A stretch of DNA of 64,000 nucleotides from Natranaerobius trueperi (GTDB taxonomy: Bacteria; Bacillota; Natranaerobiia; Natranaerobiales; Natranaerobiaceae). Positions 47,117-54,754 of this stretch are shown piece after piece. The position numbers and the translations under genes are program-made. The notes under the pieces were generated by a model, which searched no databases, had not been told where the DNA came from, and worked only from the letters and a program-made list of their open reading frames with translations. Where the stretch lies: NCBI RefSeq assembly GCF_002216005.1, contig NZ_NIQC01000006.1, forward strand, positions 40,842 through 104,841, given 5' to 3'. The number at the start of each line of letters is the position of its first letter. Position 1 is the stretch's first letter.

Positions 47117-47130
47117 TTTTGTCACACTAA
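47117..47130 (-). repeat. right terminal inverted repeat of the element
   Basis: TTTTGTCACACTAA is the inverted partner of the left end TTAGTGAGATAAAA (12 of 14 bases). It directly abuts the GATTCG copy and the resumed dut frame. Confidence 0.8.
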
Positions 47131-47136
47131 GATTCG
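47131..47136 (+). repeat. right 6-bp target/coupling copy (GATTCG)
   Basis: The partner of GATTCT at 30414-30419. Either copy restores Asp-Ser in motif III after excision. Confidence 0.85.
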
Positions 47137-47319
47137 GATTATAGAGGTGAAATAAAAGTTCCTTTAATTAATTTATCTAAAGAACAATTCAAAATAACTA
47201 CTAAGATGCGAATAGCACAATTAGTAATTTCTAAGTTTACAAAAGTCGAAGTTACGTTAACTGAAGATCTAAATGAAACTAATCGGGGTACTAAAGGTTT
47301 TGGCCATACTGGAATTTAA
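47131..47319 (+). pseudogene. dut: 3' part of host dut
   Basis: From GAT TCG onward the frame reads DSDYRGEIKVPL, then motif IV MRIAQLVISKF and motif V NRGTKGFGHTGI, ending at TAA 47317-47319. It supplies exactly what the 5' fragment at 30150 lacks. A TAA (47128-47130) lies immediately upstream in frame and there is no start codon or ribosome site, so it is not expected to be translated. Apart from the insertion no frameshift or stop is visible, which suggests a fairly recent insertion or precise excisability. Confidence 0.95.
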
Positions 47320-47336
47320 AACCAGTTTTGAATTAT

Positions 47337-47373
47337 AACCGGTGGTAAACAATATATATACCACCGGTTTTTT
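47337..47373 (+). terminator. intrinsic terminator originally ending dut
   Basis: The perfect 11-bp stem AACCGGTGGTA/TACCACCGGTT with an 11-base loop is followed by a TTTTTT run. Confidence 0.85.
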
Positions 47374-47447
47374 GTTTTGAATATTTTATGTTGTTGTGGT
47401 AATGCTAAGAAAGGCTCCAAAATAGTTTAAGGAGGTAGATATAAACT

Positions 47448-47945
47448 ATGTCTAAAACAGTAGTAGGGCTTTTTAGTTCTGCAGACAGAGCAGAAAACTG
47501 TATTAATAGTCTAAGAGAGCGAGGATTTGGAGATAACGAAATTTCACTAGTTGCAAAGGATGAGAACAGAGAAGCAGATCAGGGTGATGGTTCCACAACA
47601 ATGAGCTATGACAATCAAAATCTTGGTGATGGAACAGCTACCGGTGGTGTTTTAGGAGGTTTAGCAGGTTTAATGGCAGGAGTCGGAGCCCTTGTAATAC
47701 CAGGTTTGGGCCCGATAATAGCTGCTGGACCTATAGCAGGTGTTTTAACTGGAGCAGTAACTGGCGGAGTTGCTGGTGGTTTGATTGACTATGGTATTCC
47801 AGAACAACGTGGAGAATATTATGAGTCAAGAGTAAAAGAAGGCGATGTTCTATTATTAATTGAAACACGCAGTGAAAAAGCAGATGAAGCTGAAAGTATT
47901 ATAAGTGAATATGGTGCAGATAATGTAGAAGCTCATTCTAAGTAA
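47448..47945 (+). CDS. general stress protein (YflT/GSP17M-like) with glycine-zipper segment
   Basis: A 165-residue protein. The N-terminal ferredoxin-like motif (TVVGLFSSADRAENCINSLRERGF) is typical of heat-induced stress proteins of the YflT/GSP17M type. A very Gly/Ala-rich hydrophobic stretch (about 62-108) looks like a glycine zipper that may associate with membranes. The C-terminal VKEGDVLLLIETRSEKADEA block repeats the alpha/beta fold. The molecular role is unknown. ATG after AAGGAGGT; it has its own terminator and is probably monocistronic. Confidence 0.75.
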   Translation: MSKTVVGLFSSADRAENCINSLRERGFGDNEISLVAKDENREADQGDGSTTMSYDNQNLGDGTATGGVLGGLAGLMAGVGALVIPGLGPIIAAGPIAGVLTGAVTGGVAGGLIDYGIPEQRGEYYESRVKEGDVLLLIETRSEKADEAESIISEYGADNVEAHSK

Positions 47946-47966
47946 ATATGAGTTGAGTTCCATTTT

Positions 47967-48003
47967 ACCGGACTGTCAAAAAGGCAGTCCGGTTTTTATT
48001 TTT
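47967..48003 (+). terminator. intrinsic terminator after the stress protein gene
   Basis: The 9-bp stem ACCGGACTG/CAGTCCGGT with a 9-base loop is followed by a T-rich tract. Confidence 0.8.
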
Positions 48004-48005
48004 TC

Positions 48006-48033
48006 ACACCCGAGTAGTTTTTTTCATATCATA
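48006..48033 (+). promoter_or_regulatory. candidate mother-cell (sigma-K-like) promoter of dpaA
   Basis: ACAC (48006-48009) and CATATCATA (48025-48033) fit the sigma-K pattern AC...CATAnnnTA with about 15 bases between them. Dipicolinate synthase is a sigma-K gene in B. subtilis. The match is short, so this is tentative. Confidence 0.35.
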
Positions 48034-48078
48034 TATTGAAAATCAATCATCCTGCTTTCAAGGGAGGTAGGGCTGGCT

Positions 48079-48969
48079 ATGAATAAAAGTCCTGTTAATC
48101 ATAAAGTAGTTGTTTTAGGAGGAGATGAGCGAGATATTTTCCTAATTAAACACTTGAAACAAGCGGGTATTGATGTATTTGCTATTGGGTTTGATCGTGT
48201 TGGCTACAAAATTGAAGGAACAGTACTATATACTATGGATGAAATAGAAGAAGAACAAATTAATGCAATTATCCTACCGCTTGCAGGTGTAGACTCAGAG
48301 GGAAATGTGCCTGCTAGTAATACAACAAAAAAATTAAATTTTTGGAAAGAAACAAAGAATTTAAGTGAACTACCACTTATTTTAATTGGCAGTGCGTCAA
48401 AAGATTTTAAGTCACTTGTAGAAAAACGTGGAGGAAGTATAGTTGAAACAATAGACTTAGATGATATAGCTATTTACAATTCAATCCCTACAGCCGAAGG
48501 CGCTATTTTTGAAGCTTTGAAAAATTCCAATCTAACAATTCATAGTAGCGATTCATTAGTTTTAGGTTTAGGTAGATGTGGCATTACTTTGGCTCGATTA
48601 TTAAAAAATATGAGTTCAAATGTTACTGTGGCTGTAAGAAGACCAGCTCAGTTAGCTAGAGCTGAAGAATTAGGAGCTAGTGCGATTTATATTAATGAGC
48701 TATCTAACTATATTAAAGATTTTCAACTTATATTTAATACTATACCAGCTTTAATATTAAAAGAGGATATAATCAATAAATTAAGTCCTGAAGCTGTAAT
48801 TATTGATATAGCTTCAGGTCAAGGAGGAACAGATTTTAAAGCATGTCGAGAAAAAAATATAAAAGGTATTTTAGCACCAGGTCTACCCGGTAAGATTGCA
48901 CCTCAAACAGCTGGGGAGATTTTAGGTAAAGTATATCCACGTCTGCTTTTAACACATTTAAGGGGGTGA
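48079..48969 (+). CDS. dpaA: dipicolinate synthase subunit A
   Basis: A 296-residue SpoVFA protein. With DpaB it converts dihydrodipicolinate-pathway product to dipicolinic acid in the mother cell for spore cores. It shows KVVVLGGDERDIFLIKHLKQAGI, LPLAGVDSEGNV and the Rossmann loop VLGLGRCGITLARLL. LAPGLPGKIAPQTAGEIL lies near the C terminus. ATG after AGGGAGGTAG. It is 4 bases from dpaB. Presence of dpaAB shows that the host makes endospores. Confidence 0.95.
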   Translation: MNKSPVNHKVVVLGGDERDIFLIKHLKQAGIDVFAIGFDRVGYKIEGTVLYTMDEIEEEQINAIILPLAGVDSEGNVPASNTTKKLNFWKETKNLSELPLILIGSASKDFKSLVEKRGGSIVETIDLDDIAIYNSIPTAEGAIFEALKNSNLTIHSSDSLVLGLGRCGITLARLLKNMSSNVTVAVRRPAQLARAEELGASAIYINELSNYIKDFQLIFNTIPALILKEDIINKLSPEAVIIDIASGQGGTDFKACREKNIKGILAPGLPGKIAPQTAGEILGKVYPRLLLTHLRG

Positions 48970-48973
48970 CTTT

Positions 48974-49567
48974 ATGAGTTTAGCTGGTGTAAAAGTGGGT
49001 TTTGCAGTAACGAGTTCACATTGTACCCTAGAACCAGTGTTTAAGGAAATTAAGGATTTAGTAGATGGAGGAGTTGAAGTTTATCCCATAATATCCCCGG
49101 GAGTAGATAAAACTAATACTCGTTTTGGTGAAGCAATAGAGTGGAAACAAAAACTTGTACAGATGACTGGTAATAAAATAATTAATAGTATAGTTTCTGC
49201 TGAACCAATTGGACCACAAGGATTTATAGATGTTATTGTTATTGCACCTTGTACTGGTAATACTATCGCCAAATTAGCAAATGGGATTACAGATACCGCT
49301 GTCACAATGGCTGCGAAAGCTCAAATAAGAAATCAAAAACCTGTTGTTATTTCAATTTCTACAAATGATGCTCTAGGTTTAAATGCAAGAAATATTGGTA
49401 CTTTATTAAATTCAAAGTATGTTTATTTCGTGCCATTCACTCAAGATAATCCAATAAATAAGCCAAATTCAGTAGTAAGTCATACAGATCAAATAATACC
49501 CACGATCAGAAAAGCTCTTGAAGGAGAACAAATTCAGCCATTGTTAACTTCTAGAGAGGAGCAATAA
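48974..49567 (+). CDS. dpaB: dipicolinate synthase subunit B
   Basis: A 197-residue SpoVFB flavoprotein-like subunit. It has VGFAVTSSHCTL at the N terminus, EPIGPQGFIDVIVIAPCTGNTIAKLANGI and NARNIGTLLNSKYVYFVPF. The fold is of the flavoprotein (phosphopantothenoylcysteine-decarboxylase-like) type. ATG after GGGGGTG. Runs directly into the aspartokinase gene. Confidence 0.95.
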   Translation: MSLAGVKVGFAVTSSHCTLEPVFKEIKDLVDGGVEVYPIISPGVDKTNTRFGEAIEWKQKLVQMTGNKIINSIVSAEPIGPQGFIDVIVIAPCTGNTIAKLANGITDTAVTMAAKAQIRNQKPVVISISTNDALGLNARNIGTLLNSKYVYFVPFTQDNPINKPNSVVSHTDQIIPTIRKALEGEQIQPLLTSREEQ

Positions 49568-49570
49568 CCT

Positions 49571-50797
49571 ATGGCAACTAATAATGTTATAGTTCAAAAG
49601 TTTGGTGGCTCGTCTTTACGGACTAAAGAGCTAAGAGAAAAGGCAGTTGAACACATCAAACAATCAGTAGACAGTGGTAATAAAGTTGTAGTAGTAGTGA
49701 GTGCTTTGGGAAGAAAACCAGACCCTTATGCTACAGACTCTTTAATAGATTTTCTTAATGGGCAAGCGGGTGAAGGTGTAAAGGATCGAGAACTAGATTT
49801 AGCAGTGAGTTGTGGTGAGGTTATCTCTAGTGCTTTACTAACCTCTCTATTAAACATGGATGGTTATGATGCAGTAGCGCTTACAGGAAAACAGGCAGGA
49901 ATTTTGACTGATAATAATTACACTAACGGAACAATTCTAGATATTGATTGTTCTATGATTAATAAATATTTAGATCAGAATAAAATAGTAGTAGTAGCAG
50001 GTTTTCAAGGAGTTTCTACTGATGGTGAAACAGTTACACTAGGTCGTGGTGGAAGTGATACAACGGCGACTGCTCTAGCAAGTCATCTTAAAGCTGATAG
50101 CGCTGAAATTTATACAGATGTAGATGGTTTAATGACTGTTGATCCCAAAATTGTTCCAGATGCAAAACCAATAAAAGTAATAACATTTTATGAAGTGTTA
50201 CAAATGGCAAGAGACGGGGTAAAAGTTATTCATCCAAGGGCAGTAGAATATGCAATGAGACATTCAGTACCTATATATATAAAAAATATTGAAAACTCAT
50301 ATGATGATGAAGGCACAAAGATAACTCATAATGTAGCTAGGAAACAAACTAAAAAAAGTCAAATTATTACTGGTATAGGATATTTACCAAAAGTAACCCA
50401 AATAACCCTCGATTTTGAAAGCGATTGTTCTCAAGTCATAAAGGTTGCTGTATTTAATGAAATAGCAAAAGCTAAAATTAGTCTTGACATGATAAATGTT
50501 TATGAAAACAGATTAACCTTTACAGTAAGAGAAGCTAATGCTAAAAGTACTATAGAACTATTAAAAGAAGGTGATTTTGGAGACATTACTAAAAAAACTG
50601 ATTGTACAAAAATCACTTTATTTGGTACTGGAATGACTGGATTACCTGGAGTTATGGCTAAAGCTCTTGATATTTTAAATAAAGAAAAGATTGAAGTTTT
50701 ACAAACAACAGATTCTAATATTACAATTTCATGTCTTATACAAGGGTCTGATACTGAGAGAGCTCTTAGACTCTTACATGAAAAGTTTTATCTTTAA
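49571..50797 (+). CDS. dapG: aspartate kinase (DapG type)
   Basis: A 408-residue aspartokinase that phosphorylates aspartate, the first step to lysine, diaminopimelate and DPA. It shows QKFGGSSLRTKELR, VVVSALGR, the GRGGSDTTATALA block and EIYTDVDGLMTVDP. Two C-terminal ACT domains lie at about residues 265-400. In B. subtilis DapG is the DAP-sensitive isozyme, encoded in the same operon with dpaAB and dapA. The asd gene that lies between dpaB and dapG there is absent here. Confidence 0.93.
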   Translation: MATNNVIVQKFGGSSLRTKELREKAVEHIKQSVDSGNKVVVVVSALGRKPDPYATDSLIDFLNGQAGEGVKDRELDLAVSCGEVISSALLTSLLNMDGYDAVALTGKQAGILTDNNYTNGTILDIDCSMINKYLDQNKIVVVAGFQGVSTDGETVTLGRGGSDTTATALASHLKADSAEIYTDVDGLMTVDPKIVPDAKPIKVITFYEVLQMARDGVKVIHPRAVEYAMRHSVPIYIKNIENSYDDEGTKITHNVARKQTKKSQIITGIGYLPKVTQITLDFESDCSQVIKVAVFNEIAKAKISLDMINVYENRLTFTVREANAKSTIELLKEGDFGDITKKTDCTKITLFGTGMTGLPGVMAKALDILNKEKIEVLQTTDSNITISCLIQGSDTERALRLLHEKFYL

Positions 50798-50814
50798 TAA
50801 CGGGGAGGTAGAGT

Positions 50815-51696
50815 ATGAATTATTTTGGTGAATTATTAACGGCTATGGTGACACCTTTCAATACAGATGGTAGTTTATCAGAAAAAAAAGCAGGTGATTT
50901 AGCAGAGATACTTGTCAATAATAAGAGTTCAGACGGATTAGTTGTATCTGGTACTACAGGTGAATCACCAACATTAAGTTTCGAAGAAAAACTATCACTG
51001 TTTCAAGTAGTTAAAGATCGACTAGATGGAGCGGGAAAGGTAATAGCTGGAACAGGTTCTTATAATACAAAAGAAACCATTGAACTAACAAAAGAAGCTG
51101 AAGATATAGGAGTAGATGGCATTATGTTAGTTACTCCTTATTATAATAAACCAACACAACCAGACCTGTATAACCACTTCAAGTCTGTTGCGAAAGAAAC
51201 ATCTTTACCAATTATGCTGTATAATGTACCCAAAAGAACAGGTGTAGATTTAGAAGAAAAAACTATTATTGACCTCTCGCAAATCAATAATATTGTTTGT
51301 ATAAAAGAAGCCAGTGGAGACTTCAATAAAATCACCAATATCGTTAAAAAAACTCCAGATGATTTCTTAGTTTATAGTGGGGATGATGTTAGTCTTTTAC
51401 CAGTTTTAAGTGTTGGTGGAGTAGGAGTTGTAAGTGTCGCTTCTCAAATAGTAGGTGAAGAAATTAAAGAACTTATTAATGTATATAAGAAAGATCCAAA
51501 AAAGGCATTAGAAATATTCCAAAAACTTTTTCCAATATTTGAGGCATTAGGTGTGAAGACTAATCCTATCCCAATAAAAGAAGCTGTAAATAAGCATGTG
51601 ATGACGGTAGGTCCACTTAGACCTCCATTATATGGATTAAAGGAGAGTCAACTGCAAATAATAACAGAAGAGTATCTTCGAGTCAAAAATATTTAA
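50815..51696 (+). CDS. dapA: 4-hydroxy-tetrahydrodipicolinate synthase
   Basis: A 293-residue TIM-barrel aldolase condensing pyruvate with aspartate semialdehyde. It shows [34 protein letters not shown] and [15 protein letters not shown] (catalytic Tyr). The Schiff-base Lys lies in [10 protein letters not shown]. Its product branches to lysine/peptidoglycan and to DPA via DpaAB. ATG after GGGGAGGT. It ends the dpaA-dpaB-dapG-dapA run. Confidence 0.96.
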   Translation: MNYFGELLTAMVTPFNTDGSLSEKKAGDLAEILVNNKSSDGLVVSGTTGESPTLSFEEKLSLFQVVKDRLDGAGKVIAGTGSYNTKETIELTKEAEDIGVDGIMLVTPYYNKPTQPDLYNHFKSVAKETSLPIMLYNVPKRTGVDLEEKTIIDLSQINNIVCIKEASGDFNKITNIVKKTPDDFLVYSGDDVSLLPVLSVGGVGVVSVASQIVGEEIKELINVYKKDPKKALEIFQKLFPIFEALGVKTNPIPIKEAVNKHVMTVGPLRPPLYGLKESQLQIITEEYLRVKNI

Positions 51697-51720
51697 GAAG
51701 CCGATTTCGGCTTCTTTTTT
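51696..51720 (+). terminator. intrinsic terminator after dapA
   Basis: The 8-bp stem AGAAGCCG/CGGCTTCT with a 4-base loop overlaps the dapA stop and is followed by TTTTT. Confidence 0.85.
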
Positions 51721-51721
51721 C

Positions 51722-51750
51722 TTGCTATTGTCCTTCGAGTAATGTATAAT
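51722..51750 (+). promoter_or_regulatory. sigma-A type promoter for the RNase J gene
   Basis: TTGCTA (51722-51727) and a perfect TATAAT (51745-51750) are separated by 17 bases, directly after the dapA terminator. Confidence 0.75.
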
Positions 51751-51807
51751 AATGTTTAATGGTAAGGGAGCGGGTACTGCAATATTGAAAAATTAGGAGG
51801 TGTTTGA

Positions 51808-53496
51808 TTGGTTTCGCAAAAATCGAATAAAATTTCGAATGGATCAGTTCAAGTAATACCATTGGGCGGAGTCGGTGAAATTGGTAAAAATATGTTTGTT
51901 GTCCGGTACGGAGACGAAATGATAGTAATTGACTCTGGATTAAAATTTCCTGATGAAGAAATGTTAGGTGTTGATATAGTCATCCCTGATATGACGTATT
52001 TATTTGAAAATAGAGACAAAATTAAGGGTGTTTTCTTAACACATGGTCACGAGGACCACATTGGTGCGCTACCATACTTATTAAAAGAAATAGACGTACC
52101 TGTCTATGGAACAAAATTAACGATTGGTTTAGCAGAGCGTAAATTAAAAGACCATCCTGTTAGAAAATCTGTTTCTTTAAAGCAGATAACTCCTGGTAAG
52201 CAAATGAAATTAGGAGCTTTTAAATTAGAATTTTTCTCCACTAATCATAGTATAGCTGATTCTATAGGTATTGCTATACATACGCCAGAAGGAATAATAG
52301 TTCACTCTGGAGATTTCAAGTTTGACCATACTCCTGTGACAGGTGAGATAACAGACTACCATAAACTTGCAGAGCTTGGAAAAAAAGGTGTTCTTTGCTT
52401 AATGTCTGATAGCACTAATGCAGAACAGCCTGGTTATACTAATAGTGATAGAGTTGTTGGAGAAACAATAGATGAAATTTTCCGCGAAGCTCCTAAAAGA
52501 ATTATTTTAGCAACCTTTGCTTCTAATATTTACAGAATTCAACAGGTAATCAATGCAGCTAAGAAGTATGGTAAAAAAATAGGAGTAGTAGGTCGCAGCA
52601 TGGTAAATGTAATAGAGGCTGCGTCTGAATTGGGGTATTTACGTGATGTAGAAAATGTTGTCATTGATGATATAGAAAAAGTTAACCAACTTCCCTTGGA
52701 AAAAACAGTTTTACTTACAACTGGAAGTCAAGGGGAGCCAATGAGCGCCCTTACCAGAATAGCAACCGATGATCATAAAAAAGTTCAAATTATGCCACAA
52801 GATACAGTTGTAATTGCAGCAACTCCCATTCCAGGTAATGAAAAACTTGTATCTAGAAGCATAGATAACTTGTTTAAACGCGGTGCCCATGTAATTTACA
52901 AATCAGTTGCTGGCATACATGTCTCAGGTCATGGAAGTCAAGAAGAATTAAAGTTAATGTTAAACCTAGTAAAACCAAAACATTTGATACCTATACATGG
53001 AGAATACAGAATGCAAGTTAACCATAAAAATTTAGCAGAAAACCTTGGTTTACCTAGTAAAAATATATTTTTAGCAGAGAATGGTGAAGTCATGGAATTT
53101 AAAAATGGTCGCGGTAGGGTCAATGGAAAAGTTCCTGCCGGAAAAGTTCTTGTTGACGGTCTAGGTGTAGGTGATGTTGGAAATATTGTCTTACGTGATC
53201 GAAGATTATTGAGTCAAGATGGAATTCTCATAGTTGTAATTAGTGTAGATAAGCAAAACAAAGAGTTGGTCGCAGGTCCAGATATAGTTTCGCGTGGTTT
53301 TGTTTATGTCAGAGAATCTGAGGAATTATTAGATGAGGCACGTGAACATGTAGTAAAAGCTTTAAATAAAATGTCTAAGAGTAAGATGAATGAGTGGCAA
53401 GCTATAAAAAGTTCAGTTAAGGATGTACTAGGACAATATTTATGGGAAAAAACTAGAAGACGTCCAATGATTCTTCCGATTATTATGGAAGTATAA
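51808..53496 (+). CDS. rnj: ribonuclease J
   Basis: A 562-residue metallo-beta-lactamase/beta-CASP ribonuclease with 5'-3' exo- and endonuclease activity in mRNA decay and rRNA maturation. The zinc motif HGHEDHIG lies at about residue 79. HSGDFKFDHTP and the beta-CASP blocks TTGSQGEP and HVSGHGSQEEL follow, with IPIHGEYR near residue 395 and a C-terminal domain. TTG start after AGGAGGTG. Position after dapA matches rnjB of B. subtilis, but whether it is J1- or J2-like was not tested. Confidence 0.94.
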   Translation: MVSQKSNKISNGSVQVIPLGGVGEIGKNMFVVRYGDEMIVIDSGLKFPDEEMLGVDIVIPDMTYLFENRDKIKGVFLTHGHEDHIGALPYLLKEIDVPVYGTKLTIGLAERKLKDHPVRKSVSLKQITPGKQMKLGAFKLEFFSTNHSIADSIGIAIHTPEGIIVHSGDFKFDHTPVTGEITDYHKLAELGKKGVLCLMSDSTNAEQPGYTNSDRVVGETIDEIFREAPKRIILATFASNIYRIQQVINAAKKYGKKIGVVGRSMVNVIEAASELGYLRDVENVVIDDIEKVNQLPLEKTVLLTTGSQGEPMSALTRIATDDHKKVQIMPQDTVVIAATPIPGNEKLVSRSIDNLFKRGAHVIYKSVAGIHVSGHGSQEELKLMLNLVKPKHLIPIHGEYRMQVNHKNLAENLGLPSKNIFLAENGEVMEFKNGRGRVNGKVPAGKVLVDGLGVGDVGNIVLRDRRLLSQDGILIVVISVDKQNKELVAGPDIVSRGFVYVRESEELLDEAREHVVKALNKMSKSKMNEWQAIKSSVKDVLGQYLWEKTRRRPMILPIIMEV

Positions 53497-53517
53497 TTTA
53501 AAATTTGAACTATAAAG

Positions 53518-53545
53518 ACCTTCGGTAAAATACCGGAGGTTTTTT
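53518..53545 (+). terminator. intrinsic terminator after the RNase J gene
   Basis: The stem ACCTTCGGTA/TACCGGAGGT with one G-T pair and an AAA loop is followed by TTTTT. Confidence 0.8.
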
Positions 53546-53606
53546 GTATATATTAGCTTAAATAAACAAAAAATACAAAGAGAATATCTAAAAAGGAGTG
53601 AAAAGT

Positions 53607-54437
53607 ATGCAAAACCAAAATGATAATATTACTAATAATACACAGTCTAAAAGAAATAATGATTCTAGTAAACAAACAGCTGAAAATGTGAAACAATATG
53701 GTCAAACACAAATTCCTAAACCAGATTCAGATATCCACTCTTTAGTAATCATTGGGCAAGTTGAAGGACACATGGCCTTACCGCCTCAAAATAAAACAAC
53801 TAAATATGAACATGTGTTACCTCAACTAGTAGCAGCTGAACAAAGTCCTAATGTAAAAGGAGTATTAGTGATTCTAAATACAGTTGGTGGTGATGTAGAA
53901 GCAGGGCTTGCAATTGCTGAAATGATTGATTCTATGTCAAAGCCAACTGTTAGTCTGGTACTAGGTGGAGGTCATAGTATAGGTGTTCCAATTTCTGTTG
54001 CTACTGATTACTCATATATAGCCCATACAGCAACTATGACAATACATCCCATTAGATTGACAGGTCAAGTTATTGGAGTTCCTCAGACTTATGAATATTT
54101 GGATAAAATGCAAGATAGAATAATGACCTTTGTAACCGAACATTCAAGGATTCATCCAGAACGGTTAAGAGATTTAATGTTCAATTCAAGTCAGTTAGCC
54201 AGAGATATTGGAACGGTTTTAGTCGGAGAAGATGCAGTTAGAGAAGGCATTATTGGTGAGGTAGGAGGAATTGGTAGTGCAATAGGCAAATTAAGAGAAA
54301 TGATTGATTCAAATGTGCCCCAACAAAGTAGATATGCTCCTTCAACATTTTCACCAAATCATCCACCTATGCCATATCCTGGCCAGCCACTACAACCTCC
54401 AAATTTTTATAATAAAAAAGATAAGGGGGATGAGTAA
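53607..54437 (+). CDS. tepA: TepA/ClpP-like serine protease homologue
   Basis: A protein of about 276 residues of the ClpP/crotonase protease fold. The first ~45 residues are polar and Asn/Gln-rich and the C terminus is Pro-rich. The ClpP core shows [33 protein letters not shown] (Ser in GHSIG at the nucleophile position) and [19 protein letters not shown] [10 protein letters not shown] (His). TepA was described as a translocation-enhancing peptidase in B. subtilis. The ATG at 53607 after AAGGAG is chosen; a GTG at 53598 is in frame. It overlaps ylzJ by one base. Confidence 0.9.
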   Translation: MQNQNDNITNNTQSKRNNDSSKQTAENVKQYGQTQIPKPDSDIHSLVIIGQVEGHMALPPQNKTTKYEHVLPQLVAAEQSPNVKGVLVILNTVGGDVEAGLAIAEMIDSMSKPTVSLVLGGGHSIGVPISVATDYSYIAHTATMTIHPIRLTGQVIGVPQTYEYLDKMQDRIMTFVTEHSRIHPERLRDLMFNSSQLARDIGTVLVGEDAVREGIIGEVGGIGSAIGKLREMIDSNVPQQSRYAPSTFSPNHPPMPYPGQPLQPPNFYNKKDKGDE

Positions 54438-54655
54438 TGATTTTGTATACTCCTGTTGCATTAGAAGATGTACACAAAGGTCAATCTGATAATCAGCAAC
54501 AATTTCATGAAATTGAGCATAAAGGTAGAACTGTGATTGTTGAACCGGTAAATTCCTTTCAAGGAAAAGTAGTACGTTTAATTAGTACAGACCCAAACGA
54601 TTTCTTAGATCCAACGTATCAACCAGGTAATATGATAAGTATAGCAGGAATATAG
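54437..54655 (+). CDS. ylzJ: YlzJ-like small protein
   Basis: A 72-residue protein beginning [15 protein letters not shown] with the family block RTVIVEPVNSFQGKVVRLISTDPNDFLDPTYQPG. YlzJ-like proteins lie between tepA and spoIIIE in Bacillus and clostridia, as here; function unknown. Its start codon overlaps the tepA stop, so translation is coupled. Confidence 0.85.
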   Translation: MILYTPVALEDVHKGQSDNQQQFHEIEHKGRTVIVEPVNSFQGKVVRLISTDPNDFLDPTYQPGNMISIAGI

Positions 54656-54659
54656 TTCA

Positions 54660-54685
54660 AAAGAGCCTATTTAGGCTCTTTTTTT
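54660..54685 (+). terminator. intrinsic terminator after ylzJ
   Basis: The stem AAAGAGCCT/AGGCTCTTT with a 4-base loop is followed by a T run. Confidence 0.85.
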
Positions 54686-54754
54686 ATGACTAATATTAAA
54701 ATTGTAAAATATAAATATTAATAGATTAAAATATTGAACAGTAGGGGGATGTTA

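Larger units (their letters stand above)
30420..47130. mobile_element. 16.7 kb tyrosine-recombinase element inserted in dut, carrying a replacement dUTPase and defence genes
   Basis: The boundaries are defined by the broken dut reading frame. The left 14 bp TTAGTGAGATAAAA and the inverted right 14 bp TTAGTGTGACAAAA match at 12 of 14 positions, and 6-bp GATTCT/GATTCG copies flank them. Gene order inside is: large tyrosine recombinase (881 aa), second recombinase (556 aa), 172-aa protein, OLD-type nuclease, hsdR, hsdM, hsdS (all rightward); then dUTPase, TnpC-like protein and third recombinase (all leftward). The recombinase set recalls Tn554-type and other multi-recombinase elements, but with genes split between both ends. 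No conjugation, replication or phage structural genes are seen. I do not recognise a named element with this layout. Confidence 0.9.
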
